45,858 nt of DNA. Source: Thermoplasmata archaeon (GTDB taxonomy: Archaea > Thermoplasmatota > Thermoplasmata > Thermoplasmatales > Thermoplasmataceae). The DNA lies in assembly GCA_021818715.1 (NCBI GenBank), contig JAKATN010000009.1, positions 1-45,858 of the forward strand, read 5' to 3'. Below, in pieces: positions 16,774 to 24,365 of the stretch (position 1 is the stretch's first letter; each line of letters begins with the position of its first letter). A program made the position numbers and the translations under genes. A model generated the notes under the pieces. That model had not been told where the DNA came from. It saw only the letters and a list, made by a program, of their open reading frames with translations, and did not search any database.

Positions 16774-17188
16774 GTTTGAATACTTTCGTCCCACCAGGAT
16801 CCTTACGCAGGACGATATTTACAGCCTGGTTTCCGCAGATGCGGCTAAATCTTATTACCTCAATGCAGAAAAACTGATAAGCGAAGAACAGGTAATCATT
16901 GCTCTTGAGGAATCCTTTAGGCTTATCAACAGGGAAATACGCGTCAGACAGCCAGGCACCCTCTTCATGATGCTGTTGAGCGGAAAACGGCAGATTAAGC
17001 AGGCAGTGGCTTCAGTAGGACTCACACCGGATACGGAGCATATCCTGCGCGTATCGGTTGATGGTAGTGAGAAAGCGAATTCCGGCATTCTGGAAAAGGA
17101 AAATTTCAAGCTACCCGGAACCGCGAGTGAACGCGACAGGGAAGTTTTCTACAACCTCAGTTCCGGAGAATTCTTCGCATTTCAATAG
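16763..17188 (+). CDS. cgi121: KEOPS complex subunit Cgi121
   Basis: A 141-residue protein resembling Cgi121/TPRKB, the KEOPS subunit that binds Bud32 and tRNA during N6-threonylcarbamoyladenosine synthesis. The most telling region is residues 48-95: a helix with ALEESFRL, then [23 protein letters not shown] and a following beta strand ILRVSVD. This matches the Cgi121 pattern of a strand, SGxRQI and a short helix. It starts inside the lonB 3' end (11-nt overlap), with AGGA just before the ATG, so it is co-expressed with the protease. No other KEOPS subunit gene lies nearby. Confidence 0.75.
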   Translation: MRFKFEYFRPTRILTQDDIYSLVSADAAKSYYLNAEKLISEEQVIIALEESFRLINREIRVRQPGTLFMMLLSGKRQIKQAVASVGLTPDTEHILRVSVDGSEKANSGILEKENFKLPGTASERDREVFYNLSSGEFFAFQ

Positions 17189-17225
17189 AATTGTATTTAA
17201 GTGAATTTCTCTTCCCGGAAGCTGC

Positions 17226-17519
17226 ATGACAAAAATCTTCCTGCTGAAGAAATCCAACAGGGCTATAATCGATCAGGTGTCCGCAGACGATCTTGTCGGA
17301 AGGCAGACTCTAATCACAAAGGATGCGTCACAGTACGGAATGGGCGACGATGAGATATTGCTGATACTGGAAGGCAGCGAGGAATCGTTCAGGAAAGCTA
17401 CCACCATCATAGGGAATAGTGGCACCATGCTGGACGGGAAAAAGACAGAAGAAGTGATGAGGAAGGTCCACGAAGAGGAGGAAAACGCAGACAAAGGGAT
17501 GGGATTTCTCTTTGGTTAG
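17226..17519 (+). CDS. Hypothetical protein, 97 residues
   Basis: I do not recognise the family. It has an alternating alpha/beta pattern: strand KIFLLKK, helix/strand ADDLVGRQTLITKDAS, strand EILLILEGS, helix EESFRKATTII, then a charged coiled helix (TEEVMRKVHEEEENADK) and the C-terminal end GMGFLFG. It has no cysteines, membrane segment or signal. A TATA-like TTGTATTTAA (17191-17200) lies about 30 nt before the ATG, so it has its own promoter although it sits between cgi121 and the UPF0200 gene, which it overlaps by 8 nt. Tight coupling suggests a role connected with the next gene. Confidence 0.65.
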   Translation: MTKIFLLKKSNRAIIDQVSADDLVGRQTLITKDASQYGMGDDEILLILEGSEESFRKATTIIGNSGTMLDGKKTEEVMRKVHEEEENADKGMGFLFG

Positions 17520-18072
17520 ACATTCATGCCTTATAGTCGTAACTGGCATGCCTGGCGCAGGCAAGGATGAGTTCATCCAGGTCTGCGTTGAGGAAGGGTT
17601 CACTGACCTGCATATGGGAAATGCAGTCCGCAAATTTGCCGCAGAATCAGAGATACCTGTCAGTGACGCGGACATTGGAAAATTTGCTACGAGTGAAAGG
17701 GAGAAATTCGGGAAGGATGTGTGGGCTCGACGCACTCTGATGAATGTGGAAAGTCCCCTGGTGGTGATTGATGGATTGAGAAGCACGGAGGAACTTGATT
17801 TCTTTATCAGGGAAGCTGATGCCGACAGAACCTGCCTGGTATCCGTCTTCGCCAGCAGGAAAACAAGGCTTGATCGAATTGTCCGAAGAAATCGCATGGA
17901 TGATGTACATACCCTGGCAGAATTGGTAAGGAGAGACAACAGGGAGCTTGAATGGGGTGTAGGCAAGGCGATTGCTCTGGCGGACATCATGCTAGTAAAC
18001 GAATCCACCCTAGATGATTTCAGGACAGAAGCCAGGAGTACAATAAGGAATATACTCGGCAGGGGCTGCTGA
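17512..18072 (+). CDS. UPF0200-family P-loop nucleotide kinase-like protein
   Basis: A 186-residue P-loop NTPase related to dephospho-CoA kinase and adenylate kinase-type enzymes. The Walker A motif is GMPGAGKDEF at residues 11-20. Further family features are HMGNAVRKFA, IDGLRSTEELDFF (Walker B-like region near 81) and a C-terminal RRDNRELEWGVGKAIALADIML block, which is the hallmark of UPF0200. The substrate is unknown. The only in-frame start before the P-loop is TTG at 17512, overlapping the preceding gene by 8 nt. It converges on purQ with no gap (stops at 18072 and 18073). Confidence 0.82.
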   Translation: MVRHSCLIVVTGMPGAGKDEFIQVCVEEGFTDLHMGNAVRKFAAESEIPVSDADIGKFATSEREKFGKDVWARRTLMNVESPLVVIDGLRSTEELDFFIREADADRTCLVSVFASRKTRLDRIVRRNRMDDVHTLAELVRRDNRELEWGVGKAIALADIMLVNESTLDDFRTEARSTIRNILGRGC

Positions 18073-18807
18073 TCAGCTGTTTTTCAGGTAATTATTTATG
18101 GCCATGAAAAAATCCAGGCCGAATACTCTTCCAACATTGGGGGCGCCTGCCATAAGCTTTCTTTCAGGATGAGGCATCAGGCCAATGACATTCCCTTCCG
18201 GGTTCATGACGCCTGCGATGTCTTCCGCAGACCCGTTCGGGTTCCATGGGTAGCCTGCCGATTTGCCGGTTCCATCGGTATATCTCAGGATAGCAAGTCC
18301 CTTCCTCTCTATGTCGTCCATTATGTCTTGATCCCTGAACACAACCCGACCCTCGCTGTGCGCAACGGTGGAAAGTGCCACGTCTCCCTTCCTGAACTTT
18401 GATTGCAGCAGTTTCTGGTCCCTCTCAATCCTCAGGTACGTGTCCCTGCATTCGAATCTTCCGGACTGGTTGATGGAAAGTGCTATTTCTCTTTCCTGGT
18501 TCCCCCCGCTGTCTGGTAAAATCCCAAGTTCAGCAAGGACCTGAAATCCGTTGCATACCCCGACGACCGGTTTCCGGGAATCCACGAATTTCAGTATTGA
18601 ATGAAAATGCCGTCTCAGCCTGGCAGAAAATAGAGCCCCCGCGCGTATATAGTCTCCGCCTGAAAAACCTCCTGGAATGAAAATGGCAGAGTAGTTTTCC
18701 AGTTTCTTTGTACCACGATCCAGTTCGTTTATATGGACATATTCGGGGATGAATCCTGTTGACAGAAATGCCCTGAAGGCCTCATCCTCACAATTCGTGC
18801 CCTCCAT
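18073..18807 (-). CDS. purQ: Phosphoribosylformylglycinamidine synthase, glutaminase subunit PurQ
   Basis: A class I glutamine amidotransferase that supplies ammonia to PurL for FGAM formation in purine synthesis. From the only in-frame ATG it has 244 residues. Visible are the GTNCEDEAF motif, IPGGFSGGDYIRAGA, the nucleophile Cys in GVCNGFQVLAELG and the His-Glu pair in LMPHPERK. The ATG lies inside the conserved N-terminus: the codons just upstream encode SVAILR, which fits the first beta strand of PurQ, and the frame stays open to 18846. No ATG, GTG or TTG occurs there; an ACG at 18846-18844 lies 6 nt after a GAGGAGGG site. The true start is therefore probably upstream and unusual. It is co-transcribed with L40e. 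Confidence 0.93.
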   Translation of the reverse strand: MEGTNCEDEAFRAFLSTGFIPEYVHINELDRGTKKLENYSAIFIPGGFSGGDYIRAGALFSARLRRHFHSILKFVDSRKPVVGVCNGFQVLAELGILPDSGGNQEREIALSINQSGRFECRDTYLRIERDQKLLQSKFRKGDVALSTVAHSEGRVVFRDQDIMDDIERKGLAILRYTDGTGKSAGYPWNPNGSAEDIAGVMNPEGNVIGLMPHPERKLMAGAPNVGRVFGLDFFMAINNYLKNS

Positions 18808-18846
18808 TCTGAGAATGGCTACACTAAATTGATCCGAAAAAGACGT

Positions 18847-18996
18847 CTACTGCCCTCCTCTCCTCTCTTTCGCCTTCATCCTAAGTCCGGTGTATCCACA
18901 TCTTCTGCAACGCTCTGCCCTGATGGGGTTTCTCGCGTTGCATCTCATGCATATTTTCTTGTTCAGTCGTCTTTCTACAGCTTCAGGAAATGCCAA
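18847..18996 (-). CDS. rpl40e: Large subunit ribosomal protein L40e
   Basis: A 49-residue gene. The product begins [20 protein letters not shown], followed by [19 protein letters not shown], and ends with basic residues ([10 protein letters not shown]). The four zinc ligands in CMRC and CRRC and the [13 protein letters not shown] core are diagnostic of archaeal L40e. The start is TTG with a GGGAGG site (19008-19013) 11 nt upstream and a TATA box at 19048-19054. Its TAG stop is in the same frame as purQ, 13 codons ahead of the purQ ATG. The end of the gene doubles as a strong ribosome-binding site for purQ. Confidence 0.9.
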   Translation of the reverse strand: MAFPEAVERRLNKKICMRCNARNPIRAERCRRCGYTGLRMKAKERRGGQ

Positions 18997-19047
18997 GTTG
19001 ATCCAGTCCTCCCGTTACGTCGGTTGTGCGCCAATATTTAGAAGTAG

Positions 19048-19054
19048 TATATAA
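19048..19054 (-). promoter_or_regulatory. TATA box of the rpl40e-purQ operon
   Basis: On the minus strand TTATATAC lies about 52 nt upstream of the L40e start and predicts transcription from around 19025, a leader of some 28 nt that includes the GGGAGG ribosome-binding site. Confidence 0.5.
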
Positions 19055-19168
19055 CCAATCCAACAAGTGGGATGTCCTAACCTTCTTTGAATTATACCTG
19101 TAAGCGATCAAACGATTTCACACACGAGACTAGGCAGACAGATATCAAATCCCATGTTTGGTCAATCT

Positions 19169-19306
19169 TTAAGCAAACTTCAGGGGGTTCTTCCGAAACT
19201 CGTTCCTGCAATCCTCAGAACAAAAGTAAAACAGAGCTCCACCAAATTCCTCATGGATTGATCCCTTTTCCTTGACCTTCGCTCCGCAAACTACATCCGC
19301 AGGCAT
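19169..19306 (-). CDS. Small YHS-domain metal-binding protein
   Basis: A 45-residue protein consisting of one YHS-like domain. It begins MPADVVCGAKVKEKGS, continues with ALFYFCSEDCRNEFRKNPLKF and then stops. The pattern V-C-G near the start, then YFCSxxC and FxxxPxKF, is the family signature, and the three cysteines are the likely metal ligands. YHS and related TRASH domains bind copper or other soft metals and are found in sensors, ATPases and chaperone-like proteins. The start is supported by GAGG (19317-19320, spacing 10) and a minus-strand TATA (19343-19352). No metal transporter or regulator is adjacent, so the partner is unknown. Confidence 0.75.
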   Translation of the reverse strand: MPADVVCGAKVKEKGSIHEEFGGALFYFCSEDCRNEFRKNPLKFA

Positions 19307-19342
19307 TGAAATTAAACCTCAGAAATACATGGAGACATCGGG

Positions 19343-19352
19343 TATTATAAAT
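19343..19352 (-). promoter_or_regulatory. TATA box of the YHS-domain gene
   Basis: Minus-strand ATTTATAATA lies about 40 nt before the ATG and predicts a leader of about 16 nt that includes the GAGG ribosome-binding site at 19317-19320. Confidence 0.45.
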
Positions 19353-19373
19353 TTTGTAATCACCAATCCTAAA

Positions 19374-19502
19374 TTACGGCATAAGCCGCATGGTTATGGC
19401 CCGTTCATTCTTTTGCTTCAGATCAGGGATTTCCGCGAGTAAATCTGTATATTCAGCCGCCGCAGAGTTCGATGGAACAGTTCCACTTGACTGACGCTTC
19501 AT
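19374..19502 (-). CDS. Possible small ORF, 42 residues
   Basis: The frame encodes a polar N-terminus (MKRQSSGTVPSNS) and then a charged, helix-like segment (AAAEYTDLLAEIPDLKQKNE, then RAITMRLMP). A minus-strand AT-rich box (TTTTTATTG, centre near 19526) lies about 24 nt before the ATG, the spacing of leaderless genes elsewhere in the window. An in-frame TTG at 19523 would add a CRFC motif. No homologue is recognised, and chance occurrence is possible. It lies between fbp and the YHS gene on the same strand. Confidence 0.25.
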   Translation of the reverse strand: MKRQSSGTVPSNSAAAEYTDLLAEIPDLKQKNERAITMRLMP

Positions 19503-19608
19503 ATGGCAAAACCTGCAGATCAATAAAAAAAATCGATGTGAGTGGACAAATTCAGATTATGGAAGATGATCATGATGTATTTATCCTTTGGAAATAGTGT
19601 AAAATTAT

Positions 19609-19628
19609 GTTACGCCTGGTGGCGTAAC
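19609..19628. terminator. Perfect hairpin downstream of fbp
   Basis: Arms GTTACGCC and GGCGTAAC pair perfectly (8 bp) around a 4-nt loop, 33 nt past the fbp stop. On the minus strand it is followed by ATAATTTTAC. It could end the fbp transcript or serve as a protein-binding palindrome; archaeal termination usually relies on T-runs, so the role is uncertain. Confidence 0.35.
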
Positions 19629-19660
19629 GCGCCGTATTGCAGAAACTATATTTTTGGGGA

Positions 19661-20821
19661 TCAGTCGAAATCTTTTGTTGACTCTGCCAGCTTTTTGGCC
19701 TTTTTTGGAGCATCCTCAATCTTCACGAACTTGGGCCCGAGAGTTTCAAGAATCTTTGGGAGGGTGGTATACTCCATTTCAGAGTCAGGCAACCTGTGCG
19801 GTTCAAATGGCCCCATTCTTCGCAGGTAATCGACGACATCGATTGCAGTCCTCCTGGCGCCGTCAAACGCAGGATCGTCAAACATATCGACCGGACCCGA
19901 CAGCTTTCCGTCTTTCAGGACAAAGCCAAGTGCAACTACCCTTGGGGGGCCGTCGAATCTCGTCATTTTAGCGTTGTTCAGGCCAACCGGCATCAATGGG
20001 CCGTTAAAAGATCCCCTCATCCAGCCTGATACCAGGAAAGGGTGGGAAAAAGCTTCCAGAGACTCTCCTGATGCGGGAAGTCCTGATTGGATACGGACTA
20101 TTGCCGCGGGATCGTCCTTTCCGACATATTCGCCAGCGATAAGTGAAAGCTTGTCAGTTGTGATTACTGCCACGTTTTCATCCGGAAGTTTTTCGTGGCT
20201 CTCCCTTGTATACACCCTCTTGACTACGTATCTTCCTTTTGATCCAATCATCGCAAGTATATCATACTGATTTTCCGGCGAGGAGAGTTCTATCTTCTTT
20301 GCCTCTTGTATATCCCAGATCTCGAACCTGAAGCCTTCGTGCATATTCGGGTCAATGACCAGACCTGGCGTGTTGAACGGGTCAGCAAACATCTTGTATA
20401 TCGGCAGGTTGAACGCGCCTGGCTCGGTCTTATCCATCATGTAGACTATGAATGGCTCAGATTTTCTTGGCGTGATGTCCATCTCCGCTATTCCTGGACC
20501 CATTCCCTTTATGTTTCCTGAAAATGCATCTTTCAGGAGATCCTGGCCGGCTCCGTAAAGGCCAACTTTCTTGGCAACCTCTGTCCCTGCCTTAAAGGCA
20601 TTCCAGGCAAGTTCATGAACTTCCGGAGAATCTACGCCCTCGTGGTGTATCATTGTTATCTGGAGATCGTCGCCAACGCTTGAGATGTGATAATCCGTAA
20701 GCAGACCTGCGGAATGTTTCTTAACGTATTCCTCCACTTCCTTTACAACAGGGGAAAAAACCGTAGTGTGACCCGGAAGGCTGCCTATGTCCGCTTTTAT
20801 GTGGGATATTGTCGTCTTCAT
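19661..20821 (-). CDS. fbp: Fructose-1,6-bisphosphate aldolase/phosphatase (type V, bifunctional)
   Basis: A 386-residue archaeal FBP aldolase/phosphatase that makes fructose 6-phosphate from triose phosphates in gluconeogenesis. The N-terminus (TISHIKADIGSLPGHT) holds the family metal/substrate site with Asp and His. GDDLQITMIHHEG and NAFKAGTEVAKKVGLYGAGQDLLKDAFSGN (in two blocks) are conserved in this single-domain family. The later segment GRYVVKRVYTRE should hold the Schiff-base Lys and nearby Tyr. The length matches the family. A minus-strand TATA-like element at 20835-20847 sits about 22 nt before the ATG, suggesting a leaderless mRNA. Confidence 0.94.
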   Translation of the reverse strand: MKTTISHIKADIGSLPGHTTVFSPVVKEVEEYVKKHSAGLLTDYHISSVGDDLQITMIHHEGVDSPEVHELAWNAFKAGTEVAKKVGLYGAGQDLLKDAFSGNIKGMGPGIAEMDITPRKSEPFIVYMMDKTEPGAFNLPIYKMFADPFNTPGLVIDPNMHEGFRFEIWDIQEAKKIELSSPENQYDILAMIGSKGRYVVKRVYTRESHEKLPDENVAVITTDKLSLIAGEYVGKDDPAAIVRIQSGLPASGESLEAFSHPFLVSGWMRGSFNGPLMPVGLNNAKMTRFDGPPRVVALGFVLKDGKLSGPVDMFDDPAFDGARRTAIDVVDYLRRMGPFEPHRLPDSEMEYTTLPKILETLGPKFVKIEDAPKKAKKLAESTKDFD

Positions 20822-20986
20822 TGATAACTAGATTCATATATGATAAATTAACTTTATCTGGTTTTCTCTGAGACATAGGCATTTCTGCAGAGTGCAGCAC
20901 AATTCCGGCATAAATTTCCCATAGATCATTTGTCCTGATGTTCAAGCGTCAAAGTATTTTAAAGCGCAGGCAATCCCTTGCCTACA

Positions 20987-22885
20987 ATGACCAAACTGGA
21001 CGTCAACGTTGTCATTGGTGGCCCCCAGGGAGGGGGGATAGATACTTCCGCCAATTTGATGAGCAGAGCCTTCGCTTTTTCTGGATTTGATATTTTTTCC
21101 ACGAGGGAATTTCACTCTAACATTAAGGGCAGACACAGCTATGTGCACATCAGAGCCAGGGACACGAAGGTTCAGGGACTCAAGTATCCGCCTGATATCC
21201 TCGTTGCACTTGATCCTGATACTATCTTTGAGCATTTTGAAGATATAGGAAAGGGCACGAAGGTGATTTACGATTCGTCGTTTGCCACATCCGAGCTGTC
21301 GCAGGCAAGGATGATCATGAGAGATACCGCATCCAGAATTAAATCGGTGCTGGATGAGAACAAGCTGGAGAATAACGTCAAAGGGATGCTTGAATACATG
21401 AAGAGCCATGGAGGCATCCTATTCCCCATACCTTTTGAGGAAATCGTAAGGAAGGCGGTTGATGATGGCGTCCCGAGCAGGTATTACAATACTCTTGGTG
21501 CCGCAATCACTCTTTCCATAATAGGTATTGAATCGGAATCTACAAAAGAGGCAATTAAACACATATTCGGCGGCAAGGAGAAGGTTATAGCACCCAACCT
21601 CAAGGTGGTAGACGAGGCGTATAGATACGCGCAGGATAACAAACTTGCGGGCGAAAGCGCCGGAAAGAAAGCAAAACTTTCCCAGTTCCTTCTCACAGGC
21701 AATGATGGAGCTGCGATAGGCAAGCTCATGGGGGGTCTGAGATTTCAGACTTACTATCCCATCACGCCTGCCAGCGACGAAAGCTCAATACTGGAAGAGC
21801 ACGAAGCAGTAAAATGGTTGTCAGGAGAAGCCGAAACCCTGGGTTCTGGGGGGGTCACGGTGGTGCAAACTGAAGATGAAATTTCGGCAGTAGTAATGGC
21901 AGCCGGTGCAGCGATGACCGGTACTAGAAGCGCTACCGCTACAAGCGGACCTGGATTCTCACTGATGGCTGAAGGGATATCCTTTGCCGGCATGGATGAG
22001 ATCCCTCTGGTTATCACCCTTTATCAGAGGGGAGGGCCAAGCACTGGATTGCCCACACGAAACGGTCAGTCCGATCTGTTATTTGCCCTTAATACGGGCC
22101 ATGGAGAATTTCCAAGGATAGTGCTGTCATCCGGAGACGTGGGGGAGTGCATATATGACTCGATGAAGGCGCTCAATTATGCCCAGAGATATCAATTGCC
22201 TGTTCTTCACCTGATAGACAAAAACCTTGCAAACACCACGGAGCTCGTGGATGGAATTGATATAAAGAAGGAGAAGGTGTACGGCCGGAACGAGCCGGAC
22301 GGCAACGGCACATATAAACGGTATTCACTGGACACGAAAGATGGCGTCTCTGCAATTGGGGCATTTGGAAAGAACATATTCTGGCTTACGGGAGACGAAC
22401 ATGACGAATTGGGCCATGTTACCGAAGACACCGTAATGAGGGAAGCGCAAATGGAAAAGCGTTTCAGGAAGGTCAAGGTAGCCGCTGAGGAAATCCCCGT
22501 TGAGGAAAAAGCAGTGATATATGGCGACAAGAATGCCAAGATCACCATAGTGACGTGGGGGAGCCAGAAAGGCCCTGCCATAGAGGCTGCGGAGATACTT
22601 TCAAAACAGGGTATCAAGTGCAGGGTCCTCTACCTCAGAATGTTCATGCCGTTTCCATCTGAATTTGTAGAAAAGGAGTTAAGGGCCGGGCAGACCAATA
22701 TAATTGTGGAGAGCAACATGCTGGGCCAGGCCGCACAGGTTATACGGATGAACACGGGGGTTGACATTTCAAACAGGATTCTAAAGTACAACGGAAGGCA
22801 TGTCACTGTCGATGAACTCGTTGATGGTGTGAAGAGGATAGCACAGGGAAAAGAAAAAGATGTGGTGTTGAAGAATGGCGCATAA
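20987..22885 (+). CDS. korA: 2-oxoacid:ferredoxin oxidoreductase, fused gamma-alpha subunit
   Basis: A 632-residue subunit. The N-terminal gamma domain (about residues 5-190; VVIGGPQGGGIDTSANL) is fused to the alpha domain, which starts near 225 and holds the YPITPASDES motif typical of the two-subunit archaeal enzymes. TATSGPGFSLMAEG and the C-terminal transketolase-like domain (about 510-630) follow. With KorB it oxidatively decarboxylates 2-oxoacids to acyl-CoA and reduces ferredoxin. The ATG at 20987 is favoured over an in-frame TTG at 20978 because a TATA-like TATTTTAAA (20955-20963) lies 27 nt upstream, giving a leaderless mRNA. The exact substrate range (2-oxoglutarate, pyruvate or broad) is not determined. 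Confidence 0.93.
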   Translation: MTKLDVNVVIGGPQGGGIDTSANLMSRAFAFSGFDIFSTREFHSNIKGRHSYVHIRARDTKVQGLKYPPDILVALDPDTIFEHFEDIGKGTKVIYDSSFATSELSQARMIMRDTASRIKSVLDENKLENNVKGMLEYMKSHGGILFPIPFEEIVRKAVDDGVPSRYYNTLGAAITLSIIGIESESTKEAIKHIFGGKEKVIAPNLKVVDEAYRYAQDNKLAGESAGKKAKLSQFLLTGNDGAAIGKLMGGLRFQTYYPITPASDESSILEEHEAVKWLSGEAETLGSGGVTVVQTEDEISAVVMAAGAAMTGTRSATATSGPGFSLMAEGISFAGMDEIPLVITLYQRGGPSTGLPTRNGQSDLLFALNTGHGEFPRIVLSSGDVGECIYDSMKALNYAQRYQLPVLHLIDKNLANTTELVDGIDIKKEKVYGRNEPDGNGTYKRYSLDTKDGVSAIGAFGKNIFWLTGDEHDELGHVTEDTVMREAQMEKRFRKVKVAAEEIPVEEKAVIYGDKNAKITIVTWGSQKGPAIEAAEILSKQGIKCRVLYLRMFMPFPSEFVEKELRAGQTNIIVESNMLGQAAQVIRMNTGVDISNRILKYNGRHVTVDELVDGVKRIAQGKEKDVVLKNGA

Positions 22886-23795
22886 TTTCAGAACAGATTT
22901 GACGATTGACTGGTGCCCGGGTTGCGGGGATTTTGGTATTCTCACCTCGATGATACAGGCACTCGGGGAAATGAACTATGGTCCACATGATGCTGTGGTG
23001 ATTTCAGGGATAGGCTGTTCGGGCAAGACTCCGCATTACGTGAACCTTGCAGGAGCACACACCCTTCACGGAAGGGGCATCCCGTTTGCTACTGGTGTGA
23101 AGCTGGCTAACCCAAAGCTTAAGGTGCTGGTCACGGGAGGCGACGGCGACCTTCTGAGCATTGGAGCCGGCCATTTTGTGGCAGAGGGGCGAAGAAACAC
23201 AGGACTTACGATAATCCTGTTCGATAACGAGGTATATGGACTTACCAAGGGACAGGCAGCACCGACCATGCCACTTGGAATGCAGACCAAGAGCTTGACC
23301 AAGCCCAATGTGTATAATAGGGTGAATCCTGTCGCAATGGCACTTGCTGCAGGCTATTCCTTTGTTGCAAGGGGGTTCTCGTTTGATACCAAGCAGCTCA
23401 AGGAGATTATAAAGAGAGGTCTGATGAACGATGGCTCTTCCCTGATTGACGTGCTACAGCCATGTCCAACTTACAATAACATCAACACAATGGATTTTTA
23501 CAGGCAGAAGGTCTACAAGCTTGAGGATGACAAATCCTGGGATCCGATCATAACTGAATCCACCAAGGATCCGATGGAGAAGTACAGGCTGGCCAACTCA
23601 AGGGCTCTGGAGTGGGACGAGAAGATTCCAACAGGCATATTCATAGAGAACAGGACGATCCCGAGCTTCACCAAGCGGCTGAATGAGTATATTCCCAACT
23701 ACCTTACAAGCCCTCCTGCAACCCAGTCCATCTCAGACAGCAAAGGGTACACCATAGTTGACCCTGCCAGGACGTTTGCTGATAAAATCGTCTGA
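22875..23795 (+). CDS. korB: 2-oxoacid:ferredoxin oxidoreductase, beta subunit
   Basis: A 306-residue thiamine-pyrophosphate and iron-sulfur subunit. The TPP motif is GGDGDLLSIGAGH followed by FDNEVYGLTKGQ (about residues 89-125). Cysteines of the single [4Fe-4S] cluster are in WCPGCGDFG (near 12-20), GIGCSGK (near 46) and LQPCPTYN (near 197). The gene overlaps korA by 11 nt, and the pair forms the heterodimeric enzyme of central carbon metabolism. There is no separate ferredoxin-like delta subunit, as usual for this type. A T-rich stretch follows the stop. Confidence 0.94.
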   Translation: MAHNFRTDLTIDWCPGCGDFGILTSMIQALGEMNYGPHDAVVISGIGCSGKTPHYVNLAGAHTLHGRGIPFATGVKLANPKLKVLVTGGDGDLLSIGAGHFVAEGRRNTGLTIILFDNEVYGLTKGQAAPTMPLGMQTKSLTKPNVYNRVNPVAMALAAGYSFVARGFSFDTKQLKEIIKRGLMNDGSSLIDVLQPCPTYNNINTMDFYRQKVYKLEDDKSWDPIITESTKDPMEKYRLANSRALEWDEKIPTGIFIENRTIPSFTKRLNEYIPNYLTSPPATQSISDSKGYTIVDPARTFADKIV

Positions 23796-23801
23796 TTACC
23801 A

Positions 23802-23814
23802 CTTTTTCATTTTG
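23802..23814 (+). terminator. T-rich putative terminator of korAB
   Basis: Two T-runs (CTTTTTCATTTTG) lie 7-19 nt after the korB stop codon. This fits oligo-T termination in archaea. Confidence 0.4.
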
Positions 23815-24343
23815 TAAGTTTGGACAGGGAATTGGGGGGGCAAATGTCCCTTTAATTACCTGGCTTTTAAAACCTTTATATTTTCTTATGGTTTGCAATG
23901 GGGACGTTCCTTTCCTGCCATGTGAATGGCGTGCCATTAAGACTCAAGCTATCACAGGCATCTCAATTCTGATGATGTGAGCACATGAATTCACCCGCAG
24001 TATCCTCCGATCGAGGCAATTTCTCCAATATGGCTTAATCTGGAAAGGGTCATCATCTTTACCTTCGGTATAAGGCAGTTTGGTTGTCGAATTGCAAGCA
24101 GATCGGGCATGATTTGGACAGAGTGCTCTCAGTGGGCTTACTCCACCCGCGATGAAGTAACAATAGCTTGATTTCGTGGATAATACCGGGGGAGAGCTTC
24201 AGCATCCCTGTGCCATCGCCTGAGGCTTATATTTTGAAGAGTGAAAACCCGGCTAGAATAACAAGATCGGGAAAATTTACAAATTTGATGATCATTAAAT
24301 CACTGACATTCTGGCCCAGATGACGAAAACGGATAATCTATTA
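23815..24343. other. Intergenic region without a confident gene
   Basis: About 530 nt between korB and the UPF0173 gene. No conserved protein, tRNA or known RNA is visible. A plus-strand TATA-like CTTTATATTTTC (about 23874-23886) has no recognisable gene behind it. On the minus strand a 48-codon ORF (24059-24205) has a TATA-like element at leaderless spacing and is listed separately. The rest looks like neutral spacer or gene remnants. Confidence 0.5.
24059..24205 (-). CDS. Possible small ORF with a CPIC motif, 48 residues
   Basis: The predicted product is basic, with an N-terminal hydrophobic helix-like stretch (GIIHEIKLLLLHRGW) and a CPIC motif near residue 34. A minus-strand AAATATAA box (24228-24235) is centred 26 nt before the ATG. 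I recognise no family, the CPIC pair is single, and chance is a real alternative. Confidence 0.2.
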   Translation of the reverse strand: MLKLSPGIIHEIKLLLLHRGWSKPTESTLSKSCPICLQFDNQTALYRR

Positions 24344-24365
24344 AATGACAATTCGCTTCGCCACT

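Noticed and set aside
17328-18008. 226-codon minus-strand ORF
   Set aside because: It is antisense to the UPF0200 P-loop gene and the 97-residue gene; the composition is that of a shadow frame.
23874-23970. Orphan TATA-like element with short ORFs behind it
   Set aside because: The ORFs are 24-30 codons with no motif or ribosome-binding site, and no stable RNA fold is evident.
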